Notes: generated from the letters alone by a model not told the origin. Shown: positions 50,946 to 62,234, counted from the first letter of the stretch. The stretch: DNA of 64,000 nucleotides from Paralichthys olivaceus (GCF_024713975.1 NC_091096.1:1016001-1080000); one strand, 5' to 3'. Numbers and translations are program-made.

Positions 50946-52076
50946 TGCTGAATCTGACTGTGACGAGGTGCGGTGCCGCTCTGACCTCCTCGTTGGTTGG
51001 ATCCAGGATCAGTGAGCAGATATCTGTGAATCTGTGTGTTGTGTTCTTCTTCAGGCGTTTCCAGGAGGCGGCGGACGTGTTGTCTCTCTCTGTCCAGTAC
51101 GACCCCTCAGCCGCTCTGTCCTACGAGAGCAGAGCCAAGGCCTTCAGGAGGCTCCGGAGGCTGGACGAGGCCCGACAGGACGTCATCCGCTCACTGATCC
51201 TGGATCCAACCAACGAGGAGGTCAGAGCGGCACCGCGTCACAGTCAGGAGTCTTCACGAGACGAGTTTGATGGACTAAAAGTTTCCTTCAGTTTAATTAA
51301 ACCAGAGTTTAACTTTTCCATCTGGTGTTTGAATCAATCAGAGTAAAACTCTAATTTTAATTTCAGAAATAACAGGAACATTGTTACGATCACAACGAGA
51401 ACATTGTGTTTATACAAAACAATCTCCTGATGAAACACACTCACAGATATCACTTCTCTAAATATTGATTTCAGAGCTCCGTGAATTATTTTCTGACAAT
51501 GAAGAAAAACTTCACTGAGCGATAAAATGAAAATATAAGCTTTTGTGTGATCCTGTGAACGAACACACTAACAAAGGTAATAATCACATTTATCTTAAAA
51601 ATAAACATACGTGTGTGTGTGTGTGTGTGTAGCTGCCTCCGATGCTCATGAGTCTGTTCCCTGGACGCAGTGTCTCCGATGTTTTGTCGAGTCCTGCAGC
51701 ACAAGAGGTCAGAGGTCAGCTGACAGACGCCATCCAGGCCTGCGGCTCCGTCTCTGAGCAACAAAGGTCAGAAATTCACTTTCTACACGACGGTGACAGA
51801 TGATGTTAACGTGACCAAACGAGCAGCGCAGCATCAGCTGAGTGGAAACATAAACATGCTTCTTTATTCAGACGCAGCGAGACGCTCCGACGGACGACTC
51901 TGACCAATGAGGCCGCAGCGATTCAGTCAGGTGACTCATCTGAAGAGGGAGACGCACGGAGGTCGAGTGTGAACCAACAGGAGAAGGAGTTAACTGTGAG
52001 GAGCCTCCTGCAAGTGCTGATGGGAAAAACCTCATCATCATCATCATCATCATACAAAAAAGTGAAAAGTAAATAA
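47297..52076 (+). CDS. ttc16: Tetratricopeptide repeat protein 16, 12 exons, 617 aa
   Basis: Exons: 47297-47404, 47801-47928, 48088-48178, 48420-48557, 48794-48894, 49288-49417, 49518-49732, 49912-50204, 50747-50891, 51055-51220, 51633-51766, 51872-52076 (1854 bp, phases close). Matches to mammalian TTC16 run along the whole TPR region: FELLFGSSEMFR near the start, YEKAVICFSKAVTLQPEQ, LYLQ or YYLQ then GQCLFDRTLFPEALEAFSRA, RGILYRRLKDFTAAIEDL, LTYNDFAVECFSRGLYAEAA, and [14 protein letters not shown]. About eight TPR units are visible. The protein lacks the long repetitive C-terminal tail of human TTC16 and ends in a short Ser/Lys tail (SSSSSSYKKVKSK). The family's molecular role is poorly known. 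TPR arrays mediate protein binding, and a ciliary role is only a guess from testis-biased relatives. Intron 4 uses a GC donor (ctccag|gcaaga). A poly(A) signal lies at about 52230-52235. Confidence 0.9.
48272..48366 (+). repeat. Copy of the CCACCAGGGGGC fish repeat in ttc16 intron 3
   Basis: Contains CTGCAGCCAGACACCAGGGG, TTTGGCTTCACTTTTGGGAG and CGTCGTCCATCTTTATTCAC. It is the best copy of the family in this window and lies about 55 bp before the exon 4 acceptor. Confidence 0.75.
48998..49056 (+). repeat. Shortened copy of the same fish repeat in ttc16 intron 5
   Basis: CTGCAGCCGGCCACCAGGGG then CATCCATCTTTATTTACAGT, with the middle TTTGGCTTCACTTTTGGG segment missing. Confidence 0.7.
50228..50336 (+). 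repeat. 15-bp minisatellite, 7 copies, just after the ttc16 exon 8 donor
   Basis: The unit is TCCTCAGAGTTCTCC. It begins 24 bp after the donor at 50204/50205 and stays open in the exon 8 frame, so reading through would add repeated SSEFS residues before a stop at about 50369. Confidence 0.9.
50657..50675 (+). repeat. Poly-C tract in ttc16 intron 8
   Basis: A run of about 18 C followed by TTTAAAAAAA. Confidence 0.75.
50719..50743 (+). repeat. (TG)n abutting the ttc16 exon 9 acceptor
   Basis: About 12 TG units end 3 bases before the acceptor (tgtgtcag|). A complementary CA tract starts 8 bases after the exon 9 donor. Confidence 0.9.
50900..50943 (+). repeat. (CA)n just after the ttc16 exon 9 donor
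   Basis: About 21 CA units, complementary to the TG tract on the other side of exon 9. Confidence 0.9.
51611..51631 (+). repeat. (TG)n abutting the ttc16 exon 11 acceptor
   Basis: About 10 TG units run directly into gtgtag|, with no other pyrimidine tract. Confidence 0.85.
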
Positions 52077-53770
52077 TTTGAATGACTGATGTTAAAAACA
52101 CAGTGTTGTGTCCAGTAGAGGGCGTAAGAGACACAGCTTCAGACTGGTGGGGTTCGTGGGGACGCTCCGCTGTGTTTGACTTTCATCATCTAAGACCAAA
52201 GTTCTTTTATCATCATATTCCAACAAAACAATAAACACTCATGAAACATTTCGAACTGATTCAAATCGACTGATTTGATTTGTGTCATCTGCTGAATGAA
52301 CAAAATGAAGGTCAGAGGTCAGTCTCTGCTCGTCACTGCTCCTCTACTCAGAATTCTGAAGTGTCGTGTGCAACATAGTGAACTGTCCCCGACGACTGTG
52401 TGAGTGATGTGAAGTGTTGTGTGTAGAAGGTGTTGTGTTGTGTGTAGAAGGTGTGATTGTGAGTTTTACTGTAAAGCTCGAGGTGAACAACCCGCTCACA
52501 CGCTGGTGAACTTTGACCCGTGATATTCGCCTCGTGAAGTGAAGATGTGATGAACTCGGCCGTGTTGGGAGTCAGCTGACCTCGCAGCATTAACAACAGC
52601 TGTGGCAACAGCTGGCCCTCGGAGAAACGACCTGTGGCACCGGCGCTGCTGTCTCGCCATCGAGAGAATCCGAGAGCACAAACATGCCAAACATACCAGA
52701 GTCTGTCGCAGTCGCTTCTCGCCACGGACTCCGCTGCTTAATTGACTCTGATGAAAACCGACACGGCGTTTTTTTCTCTTTTACCTTTTCGAACGAACCG
52801 CAACACGTGGAACACAAGAGAAAACCTCCTTCCAGTCTAGAATGTATTTCTTTATTATATTTCAATACGCAATGAAATTCCGCGCCACCGGGGAATGTGG
52901 GTGCAGACGACCACGTGGACTGTCAATCAAGGCTTATTGTGTTGACACTATCAATGTCTGTCTCTGATAGGACCTGCGGAGGACAGGTTCAGGCCCTCAG
53001 ACGTGTGTGAGTGAGTGATTCTGTCCTCGTGAGGACCATGTGTCGTCCTGGTCAGCTGATTCTTCACCGAGGACATTTTTCTGGTCCTCACAGCAGCTCT
53101 GTGAAGGTCAGAACTTGAATTCCGGGTCAAAAGTCAGATTCAGTTTTAATTCGACATTCTGTGATCTGTGTTTGAGGCCGGTCGAGTCTTCACAAGTGTA
53201 GTAACACAGTCCTGAATGTGTGTGGGCCTCAGCCCCTCAGCAGAGCGGTGCGGGACAGACAGCGGTCGTAAAGGAGCTGAGAAGTGTTTCACACTTGTGC
53301 AATAAAAGGCTCGAGTTACCGTCCTGTCAGGGCCGCGAGGTGCAGCCAGCAGGGAGGTGCCGGTGGCCCAGCCAGCTGGGTCTCCGAGCCCAGACAAAAA
53401 CACCTTTCTCTGGGCACAGGAGCTGGCGGCTTGGCCCCGACTCAAAACATTCCCTGGTGGAAGGGAGGTTCATTCACGTTTCGCCGGCGACTGTTTTGTC
53501 TAAGATACGCACAAGACGTTTGTAGTCTTTGGGTAGTGTTCGGGCAGGTGACGTGCGCGGACGCACAACTCCACGTCGTCCTGAAGCGAGAGTGGAACAG
53601 GATCCGACAGTTTGGGATTGGATTAGAGTTGAGGAGGCCTTGAAGTATGTGCCAGTCGGGGTTTTTGTCAATGGTCAGTTTCTACAAAGTTCATGAAATG
53701 ATAATGGTTCAGATCAGTGAGGCTGTAAAATTCCCCCAAACTCTCTGAAGACCAGTTAAAACAGAAACAC
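52077..53770. other. ttc16 3' UTR and intergenic region, no gene recognised
   Basis: AATAAA at about 52230-52235 probably ends ttc16. A GC-richer stretch at about 53200-53640 is open on both strands for 60-119 codons, but it matches no family I know and has no convincing splice context. It may be a conserved regulatory element. Confidence 0.5.
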
Positions 53771-54671
53771 AACATTTAATTTTATTTGCTAAAAAACAAC
53801 ACACATTATACTGAATATACAACATCCTGCAGTAAATAACGCGGTGATGAAGGTTTACAGCAGAGACGTTTCACAGTCTGAACATTAGAGCCTCAGACAG
53901 ACGAGTCCACCTGTCGATCCAGAAACACGTCAAGATGCTTCAGTTTGGTCGCAGACCGGCGTCTGGGCCGCTGCTTCCTCTCACTCCAGCGTCTGATGCT
54001 CCTCATGACACATTTAGCACCGCGAGGACGTATAAAAACGGTAAAATGTGCTTTACAGTCTTGTAACTCTCACAAACGAGCCGAACCGCGTGGTTCCTTT
54101 TCCTGACGGAGAGGAGGGGTGGACAGACGGAGGCGAGCAGACGAAGGCCGTCCCCTGAGGAACATTTCTAAAGATAATTTATATATCTTGGAGAGATAAA
54201 CCATCTGCCTGTTTGTTCTCCTCGTAAATCTTCCAGTCAGTTTTACTGGCTCGTCTCAGCCACCGTCTCGCTGTCCGTGCTGTGTGTGCGTTCGATCGTA
54301 GCGCGCTGCCTCCTCACAGCTGTCTTCTTATCGGGTCTCCAGGGCCTCCAGGGCCCGACTCGCCTTTTAGCTCGTGCCCTTAAAATTTAACGACCACATC
54401 AGGGCACTGATGTGACGTTTCCTCACCGACTGGCTACGGTGGCGGCTGGATTCCTGAAGTCGCTGATGACCTTAAATATTCTACTGGCCAAAAGGATTTT
54501 TTGGAGTCGAGAGGAACGTCCACATGATGGTTGGTTTCCTGCTGAAGTAGATTAATTTACCAGCCACGTACAAGTTTATCAGCGTTTGGCCGACAGTTAT
54601 TTGGTGATTTTCCCAGCGTCGTCCACGCCCGCTCCTCGGGATGAAGTCCTCCTGCGCTCGAAGTCTTCGCT
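53771..54671 (-). other. Probable 3' UTR of the candidate extended mymk transcript
   Basis: Non-coding sequence on the minus strand after the TGA at 54672-54674. A minus-strand AATAAA (TTTATT on plus) at about 53780-53785 would end a 3' UTR of about 0.9 kb. This supports a real minus-strand terminal exon upstream of it. Confidence 0.45.
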
Positions 54672-54872
54672 TCACTTCCAGCCGTTCATCTCTTTGAGTT
54701 TGCTGATGCTGGTGCCTTTGACAGGTGTGGAGGGCGGGGGGCTGAAGAGAGGCAGGGTGGGGGTGCTGCAGCCTCGTGTCCACAGCTTCTCCGTGGGGAC
54801 CGTCCACACGGAGCGAGACTTCTTCTTCTTCGGTTTGTCCGTCTTGTCTTTGACTGTGCCCGGGGACATGGA
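54672..54872 (-). CDS. mymk: Candidate sixth exon: 66-residue C-terminal extension of myomaker
   Basis: On the minus strand a strong acceptor (tcctgtctctccctgcag|) at 54872/54873 opens 67 codons that end in TGA. The peptide starts SMSPGTVKDKTDKPKKKKSR, continues through VWTVPTEKLWTRG and FSPPPSTPVKG, and ends KLKEMNGWK. It is basic and Ser/Pro-rich, with no membrane segment. Phase 0 at its start matches a consensus donor (C|gtacgt) at 55523/55522 inside the last recognised mymk exon, so the two could join directly after CCC. Alternatively it is the last exon of another minus-strand gene, although no other exons for one were found between here and mymk. C-terminally longer myomaker has been described in trout, as I recall. 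The inference is plausible but unproven. Confidence 0.5.
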   Translation of the reverse strand, partial: SMSPGTVKDKTDKPKKKKSRSVWTVPTEKLWTRGCSTPTLPLFSPPPSTPVKGTSISKLKEMNGWK

Positions 54873-55498
54873 CTGCAGGGAGAGACAGGATGAGTCTTTT
54901 ATTACAGATTAAATCCTTTAACCTTCGCCTGCTGTAAATCTGTCAGTCAGACTTTAGTTATCAGGATTCCACAAAGTGCTTTACAGAACCGAAGCAACAA
55001 CATCTATAGAACAGAACCTCCCACCCTCCACACACCGAAACAAAACACTGTAGTTCATCTCCTAAATCTACAAAGAGGAAACAAGGTAAAGAAAAACTGA
55101 ACTGGAATCGACCTCATAACTTCACCAACTGTCCCGTAAATTCATTCAAGCTGCACCAACTCACACACGCTGGTGGACACCGGTCCTCCGAACATGTCAG
55201 ATTTTTATCTTTAGGATTCATGATTTTCTGGAACATTCTCTGTGAATTTGTCAAAACACATTTTATCCCACAAAGTTAAAGAAAGTTTTTGTTCTGATAA
55301 AAACAGTAAACCAGAGATAAAAAAAAGGTTTTAAAAGAAAAACTGAAGCCGGAATTAGGAAATTAAAGTTAAATTAAAAGCCAGACTAAAAGATAGGTCT
55401 TTACTTTGTTTTGAAAATTAAAAGATTCGATTATAATGAAAGGACCGTAGGACCTGAGGCGGGCCCCCCCTCTCATACGACCACGCCCACTCTCATGT

Positions 55499-56738
55499 TT
55501 AGATGTAATAAATGCAACGTACGCAGCAGCACAGAGTGAAGCAGCTCAGTTTGGCAGCGTTTCGTCCCGTCCCTGCATAGCGGTTCTTCTTCGGCAGCAG
55601 CAGGACGAAGGACACGGCCAGAGACAGATGGTAGAAGCTGTGGACGTAGGCGTAGTCCCACTCCTGCACGAAAGACAAAACATCTATGATGAAGACGTCA
55701 CGGATCCAGTAACAACATGAAGAACAAGAAATAATCTGATAGACTCTGATATTCATCTGTCTGGATAAGATTTAATTTGATGAAAGTCACCTCGAAGTAG
55801 AAACGTAGCATCAGAGCGAGGGCGCCGAAGCAGCAGCCTGGCCCGACCTGCTGCGTGTACACCTTCTTCTCCGGGTACACGGCCCTCAGCTGCTTCATCT
55901 TCTGCAGCTGGAACATCAAGAGACACTCGGCTCGTCATCACGGTTAGACACACGCAGAATTCAAGAGAGCGACTGATACGAGTACGAGGATGGAAGACGA
56001 GATGACCCCGACCTGTTATCGCTGCCACTCACCCATTTGACGGTGATGATGAAGACGGCTGATCCGATGGGCCCGGAGTAGATCCCGTAGCCCCAGCGAT
56101 CCTGGTAGATCCTCACGGCGATGGTCAACACTCCGAACATGGTGATACTGGAGCGCTGAGGTTCGTCAAAGTCGCCCAGAGCTGGAACCAGGAGACGCAG
56201 ACGTACGTTAGTGACAGTCGAGGTTTTTAAGATGAGGTTCGATTACAACAGAAACCACAATAATTTATTTATTTAAAGATTTATTCAACATCTACTTTGA
56301 ATTTCAGTTCTGCTAACATGGAGGAGGTGGGGTTCATGACCTATACTGCAGCCCGCCACTAGGGGTTGTTAGAGGCGCTTTGGTCGGTGAAAACAGGAAG
56401 TGAAGAGAAAAACTATCTTCTGTTCTTCTTCTACTGTCTAAATCGGTTGTTTGTTGATTTGGACCGAACAAGAGGAGGAAGTGACGGGAGCCGGACAGAG
56501 ATCAGATCTCAGTGCGGAAACATGTTAACACCAGGTGTGCATGTGATCACATCAAAATCTGATCTGGATTCACTCTGGATCAGAGAAGCATTTTAAAGTG
56601 GGTGTGAACAGAGTGAGAGAGTTCAGAGCCGTCAGCTGTCGGAGCCTCAGGCCTCCATGACCATCGCTGGAAAACCTCACGGGCTTAGAGCAGCAAATGT
56701 TTCAATGTGTGTGTGTGTGTGTGTGTGTGAGTGTGAGT

Positions 56739-56789
<51 letters not shown>

Positions 56790-56951
56790 GTCATACGAGA
56801 GAACAGTGTGCACATCTGAACACATGAGCAGTGACTCAGTGACACAACACATGTTGTCGACAACTGCTGCAGGCGGAGCTGGTTGTTTTTAACTTCGAGA
56901 CGTGCAGTTGTCGAATTCTGATTAATAATTTTTATTTTCTTCTCCTGCAAC

Positions 56952-56999
<48 letters not shown>

Positions 57000-57802
57000 A
57001 CGTTCATCGTGCTGCGTCGTGCTGAACAGTAAAGTCTCTGTACCTATCAGCGTGACCCACATGGAGAGGGCCGTGGCGTAAACACTGAAGTATTCCAGGA
57101 CGTCGTATCTCATGAAGCACAGGATGGAGAGACCTGGTCCGTCACACGCGTGATAGATCTGCAGGAACACACACATGTTCAAGACAAACACGCAGACGAT
57201 GATATGGAGTTAAAACCCTGAACGATCAGAGAAGTGGTGTTAAATAAAACATTTCATCAACACGTTTATATATAACCTAAAAGTTGTATTTGCATAGTCA
57301 AGTAAATATGGAGGATTCTGTGAACAGCCTATTTATCCACGTAAATAATTCATGTGAACATTTTAGTTGTAAGTTGATGAAATGTTTGGGAGCGTTAACG
57401 TTATATAGATATTTTCTTTATCGCATTTCTTCTCCTGTTCTTTATCTTAAAGGAATATTCATTTACAAACTACAGAGAAAATGATTGTTGAATGATCTGA
57501 GTTTCCACCAGCTCTAAGAACGGAGGTTATTTAATCAGTGATTTTAAGTCACAACTTTAAAGCTTCTTTATCGATTCGATTCTGTTAAACAGCTTCAAGA
57601 ACAAACATGAAAACATCAGATGATCAGTTTTCAGTCGTCACATCTGATCAGGAGCGTTTTTTCTCACCGCCGTGAAGAACATGGTGAAGAAGTAGACCAT
57701 GGCCTCCATGTGGAAGCCCCTCTTGGCGGCGACGCTGGCTGCAGGGAGGAACACCGTGCTGCTGACGGTGGGCAGCAGCATCTTGGCGATGAACGCTCCC
57801 AT
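55499..57802 (-). CDS. mymk: Myomaker, muscle fusogen (TMEM8C), 5 exons, 226 aa as read to the first stop
   Basis: Exons in transcript order: 57668-57802, 57044-57158, 56033-56181, 55791-55907, 55499-55663 (681 bp). Myomaker is a seven-helix plasma-membrane protein that drives hemifusion of myoblasts, working with myomixer. Identity to vertebrate myomaker is very high throughout: MGAFIAKMLLPTVSSTVFLP, AAKRGFHMEAMVYFFTMFF, HACDGPGLSILCFMRYDVLE, DEPQRSSITMFGVLTIAVRI, VYTQQVGPGCCFGALALMLR and SFYHLSLAVSFVLLLPKKNR. The C-terminal cysteine cluster (FTLCCCV), lipidated and essential in mouse, is present. The protein should stop there at about 220 aa. Instead the codons run on as RCIYYI before a TAA, and the bases at the junction form a gtacgt donor. 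Introns 2 and 3 carry CA/TG tracts and a fish repeat. Confidence 0.95.
56333..56392 (+). repeat. Diverged copy of the CCACCAGGGGGC fish repeat in mymk intron 2
   Basis: TGACCTATACTGCAGCCCGCC ACTAGGGG-type start, then GAGGCGCTTTGG. It diverges after that point. Confidence 0.55.
56704..56787 (+). repeat. (TG)n in mymk intron 2
   Basis: About 40 TG units with a few GAG interruptions. A complementary CA tract lies at 56956-56996 in the same intron. Confidence 0.9.
56956..56996 (+). repeat. (CA)n in mymk intron 2
   Basis: About 20 CA units, 47 bp from the exon 2 donor and able to pair with the TG tract at 56704-56787. Confidence 0.9.
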
Positions 57803-58150
57803 GGTGGAGGAACGACAAACACAACGCTGAAATCTGCTGGAGGAGAAAACGTCCTGAGGATTCAGATCTGATGAAGGAGAAGAAGTTTGAGCTGTGAAGA
57901 CGCAGTGATTTGATAAGAGCCGGTGAATGTCCTCAGGTCCCTCAGTCCTCACGGTGTGAGACACTCCGAGCTGCAGGACTCATTAAACAGCACACATGCA
58001 CTCGTGCACACTCCCACGCTGCACGGACACACCCAGCTGTCCAGTGGGGCCCTTTAAACTTTAAATGTCCCTCCAGGCTGTCCTCAGGGGCTTGGACGTG
58101 CAGTGTCATCGCTCGTCAGCTGTTTGACCATGGGAGGGGCTCCGGGGGAA
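57803..58150 (-). promoter_or_regulatory. mymk proximal promoter with MyoD/myogenin-type E-boxes
   Basis: Two CAGCTG E-boxes, the preferred core of myogenic bHLH factors, lie at 58034-58039 and 58117-58122, about 230-320 bp upstream of the mymk ATG. Myogenin and MyoD are known to drive mymk through E-boxes in vertebrates. The transcription start is not marked by an obvious TATA box. Confidence 0.5.
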
Positions 58151-59946
58151 GGGCAGGGCTGTCTACATGATTATTATCCTCAAAGCAATTCACACACGGA
58201 GCAACGAGTCAAATCCTTTCTGAACTATTTGTTCAGTGGCTCACAACATATTTGGTTCTCTACACAAACGTCTTCCTCAAACGTACGTTTAATCAATCCC
58301 AGAATCCCATTCATGTTCTGAGACGTTAATCAGCCGCCATGATGTTTTAACCATCCGAAGTAGAAAACACAATTAATAACTTAAAAGAATATAAACAGTA
58401 AAGATGTGATGTCGTCAGTTCGACAGTAATAAAATGTAGGTGGTAAAATCAGGGAATGTCCCATATAAGGCTCAGTTATCTGCCTCGTCCCCGTGAAGCC
58501 ATATTTGACTCTCGTGAATGTGCCTGAATGAGTTGATCCCACGACGGTGGTGCGGCAGCAGTTGCCCTCCTCCGCTCTGCTCTCAGCTGTTACACCTGCT
58601 CAGGGGCTCGAGGCAGCGACACAAAGGGTGCAGTATTGCAGAGGGGTCTCACCCCACGCCTCAGATTCCCAGAGTGCCTCGGTAACCCGAGCAGCCGGGG
58701 ACGAGGCTGACAACAAACTCGCAGGCCGGACTGTTCCGGACGAGCTGCGGCGGCCGGACCGCGCTCCTCTGCAGACGTGACCTGTTCGAGCTCGCTGTAA
58801 TTCTTGTTTTCTGATGATCCGTCATCGGTCAGATTGTGAGGACGTTCACGCTCCTGGAGCTGAACGCTCCGAGGGTCACTCTCACTGACCTTTGGTCTCC
58901 AGCAGGGGGGGTTTGTCACTTTCTGTGAGAAGAATGTGCATGTGTCCGGCCCACCTGTGGGTGAGGCATCATTTGAGGTAATCTGATTACCGCACTTATT
59001 GTCAGGGGGAGTCCGACGACCTCACATGGCCCGACCCCGACCCCCGGCTCACCCTGGTGGTCAGGAGGTCAAAGGGTCGATGCCCGTGTGAAACATGTGA
59101 GAGTGGGAGAAAGCATGGACGGAATTTACAGTAATGTATGTTTTCCCATCCATCACCACTCATCAGGTTTATCTGGACATTTTAACATAAAGTGGAATCT
59201 GTTTGCAGATTCTAGTGTCACTACTTTAACGTCTTGATTTCTTTTTCTGTCGAGGACCCTGCGTTCTGCTCGTCCAGGAGAGTTCGTGGCCCGGGGTGAC
59301 TTTCACCTCAGGACCCCTCAGTGTAAACTCGGCGGGTTAGTGTGGGAATCCAGAGCGGACTTCCTGGACGCATCTGAAAAAACACTGGGCTTCCTTTTGA
59401 TTCAGTAATAAATAGTGGTGACCCCTGACCCCTGGACCCTTTTCACAAATAATTAGGGGGCGGAGCTTGGGTCTCGGCTGAAGAGTCACTCGGACAAATG
59501 TGAACTTGAAGTGAAGAGTGTTGTTTCACCTTTAAGTTCGTGTGGTTCTTTGTTCCAACTTAAATTCCAGTGACTCCTCCTCCTCTGATAATTCACGTCA
59601 CTGATGCAACGAGCACAAATACTTAGAAAGAAGTTGTCGAGGTATAGAAGCCATGATGTCATTCTAAGGGACGGACAGTGTGGCGACACAGGTCTGTGAA
59701 ACAGAGAGAAGCCGTTTCCAGACTTGAACTCTGGGAGATTTTTAAACTATCTCACTGTGAATTCTCCAGAAATCTTCCTGTTCGACTCACTCGGACATTT
59801 TCCAGATATTTAACCAGGATAAACTCTGACATGCTCACACACACGTTCCAAACCCGGAAAACGTCAGGAGAATGTGCGGAGTTCAGCGTAGTTCTGAAAA
59901 CAACATGAGAGAATTTCCCTGATGTGTTTATACCTGAACCTGGGGT

Positions 59947-59947
<1 letters not shown>
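58151..59947. other. Upstream flank of mymk, no gene recognised
   Basis: Mixed-composition non-coding sequence. A GC-richer patch at about 58480-59060 is open on both strands for 77-109 codons without family similarity or splice support. Confidence 0.5.

Positions 59948-60004
<57 letters not shown>
59948..60004 (+). repeat. (TG)n microsatellite
   Basis: About 28 TG units in the gene-free right arm. Confidence 0.9.
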
Positions 60005-60006
<2 letters not shown>

Positions 60007-60302
60007 ATCTTACACGCGTGCTGGTGTTTTTTATTAATATAATTAGTTTCTGGTGTTTGTTTCCTTCAGAGAGAAAAAAAAAACTAATGACTCAGTTTAA
60101 ACTTCAGGTTCTTTAATTTTCTCATTTTTCTGTTTTCAGGTTTGTTTTGTTTCACACGTTTTAGAAAAAGTCTAAAATGTGCAACTTCTCCTCTTTCCAT
60201 GTTTTTTCTCTTGCGGTTGTGTTTTATAACTCCTTTAATTGCTCTTTTGTCTGCGTGAAACCACCTAATGACTCCAGACTTCGTGTGGCACGCTGCTAAT
60301 GT

Positions 60303-60303
<1 letters not shown>

Positions 60304-60340
<37 letters not shown>
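60304..60340 (+). repeat. (CA)n microsatellite
   Basis: About 18 CA units, 300 bp from the complementary TG tract at 59948. Confidence 0.9.
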
Positions 60341-60344
<4 letters not shown>

Positions 60345-61544
60345 ACACACCCGGGGGAGTGTTGTGAGCACCACATTTTCTTTCACTTTGTGTGTTACCG
60401 TGTGGAGGGTGGCAGGACTGCTGCTGTTGTTGGTGGGCAGGGTTTCTTCTCCTGCAGCCTCTCTGAACTCTGTCTATCAGCGTACAAATCTGGAAATGGA
60501 GCAGAGCGGTGGCTAATGTAGGCAGCAGACGGAGAGGAGAGGGAGGGACGGATCAGTGCTGCCAGATGGGAAATGTTGAAGTATCAGAGGGCAGGAAATC
60601 ATAGTATACAAACAATAACAATATATATAAATATATATAATATATTATTTATACATTTATAAATAAACAGTACTCGTATTAAACACATTTGGACAAACAC
60701 ATTCAATCAATCACATTTGATTTGTCTCATATTCAGTTTGTCTCATACTCAGTTTGTCTCATATCCAGTTTGTCTCATCGATGTCAACAAGCAGCAACGT
60801 CCTCTGTCCTTAACTCAACAAGAGTCAAACTACCAGAGACACTTTCTGAGCAGTAACTGAAGCTCAGAGTCACATGTGAGGATCCGTCTCCAGGACACGA
60901 GGACAATAGATGCTGATGAACTGAAGACATCAACACAACAACAGATTCACTGCATTAGAAGAAACTTCATGTTTAAAGTATTTGTACATGAGGACATGTC
61001 TGATAGAGATGAAGGAGCAGACACATGAACTGAGGAGTTACTGATGAAGATGAGGAGACATGTTGTGTGTCCACAAGTCTGGTTGTGATCATGGTCCAGG
61101 ATCAGGATCTGTGGTCCATGATCACAGTCTGTGATCCACCACCAGGATCAACCCTGTGATCCTGGATCCACAAACGATGAAGCAGCAGCACTCTAGAGAA
61201 GAAGTGATGAAGAGGAAAGAGAAGCTCCATGTGTCTCAGACGTTCCAGAGCTACGGCAGCAGAATTCACATTTCTCCACCCAAACTCCTGCGATACTTTC
61301 TGTCTGTGTTTCAGCTCCAGACATTCTGGCTGATGCATGTTGGTCGATGTGTTTCTGCTTCTTTGGTTTGAAGGCGACGATGTTGTGATGAATAAATGTG
61401 TCATTTGCAACTAAGCTACAGGACCTGGATTCTTTATCCAACCAGGAACCATAGTTATGGTCAAATTAAAATGCCCTCAGATAATTGACTGTTAAATCTG
61501 TGTAAAATGATGTGTCCCGTTTTAATCTGATTAAATATCCATGA
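60341..61544. other. Gene-free interval, possible old repeat
   Basis: No coding frame was recognised. A (TA)-rich patch lies at 60620-60660. At 60728-60775 a 16-17 bp unit built on CAGTTTGTCTCATA is repeated about four times. At 61088-61165 GGATC/GATCC words recur, giving small hairpins. Confidence 0.45.
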
Positions 61545-61805
61545 GGAGAATGAAGTGAGAGATCAAGTGAGAAGAGACAAGAGAATAACAGAGAGAACAA
61601 GTGCAAAGCTGCAGAGAGACAGCTGAAGAAACAGAGAGAGGAGAAGAGAGAGAAAGAAACACAGGGAGAGGAAGAGCGGGAGGGGTGAGAAATAACAGCA
61701 GAAGAAGGTAGAGAAAAACATGAAGAGAGGAGAGGAGGAATCGTAATAAAGCGGTGGGGAGAGGAGGAGGGAGACAGACAGATGAGGAAAAGAGGGGAAG
61801 ACGAC
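61545..61805 (+). repeat. Polypurine (GA-rich) tract, about 260 bp
   Basis: The plus strand is almost all A and G (GAGAGAGAAGAGA-like words), with few pyrimidines. The complementary strand is open as a Ser/Leu/Phe-rich frame, which is a composition artefact. Confidence 0.75.
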
Positions 61806-62234
61806 ATGGTGGGCAGACACGGTGGTCCTCAGACGTCTGCTCGTCCTCCTCTCATCATTCACTCTCCTCGTCTCATTCCTCTGTCTGAATCGCTGTCCTC
61901 CATCTGTCTTTGGCTTCGTCTGTGTGTTTCGCAGAAGGAGGATTCCCAGGTCGCCGTCACTTAAAGGAAAAGTTCCCGGGATCAGATCACGGGGGAAAAA
62001 CTTTATCTGCTCATCACACACAAACAAATGTGTCGTCCATTTGAATTTCCAAACTACTTCTGAACAATTTCTTCTTCTTTACCTGCCTCTGTGTTTATCA
62101 CCTCTGAGGAGAAGTTATGTTTTCACCCCCGACTTCACAGTTTTCCATGAAACTTGGTGAAAGGAAGACGAGTGAAGGCAGAACGTGGTTTTACACGTTT
62201 CTGTCAGGGTTTCCCTCAGCTGTGTCCTCAGCTG

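Noticed and set aside
53146-53671. Overlapping open frames of 99-119 codons on both strands
   Set aside because: No recognisable family, no clear donor or acceptor and no poly(A) context. GC-rich composition is enough to explain them.
61088-61165. GATC/GGATCC-rich palindromic patch as a functional site
   Set aside because: The inverted matches are short and imperfect and nothing nearby gives them a role.
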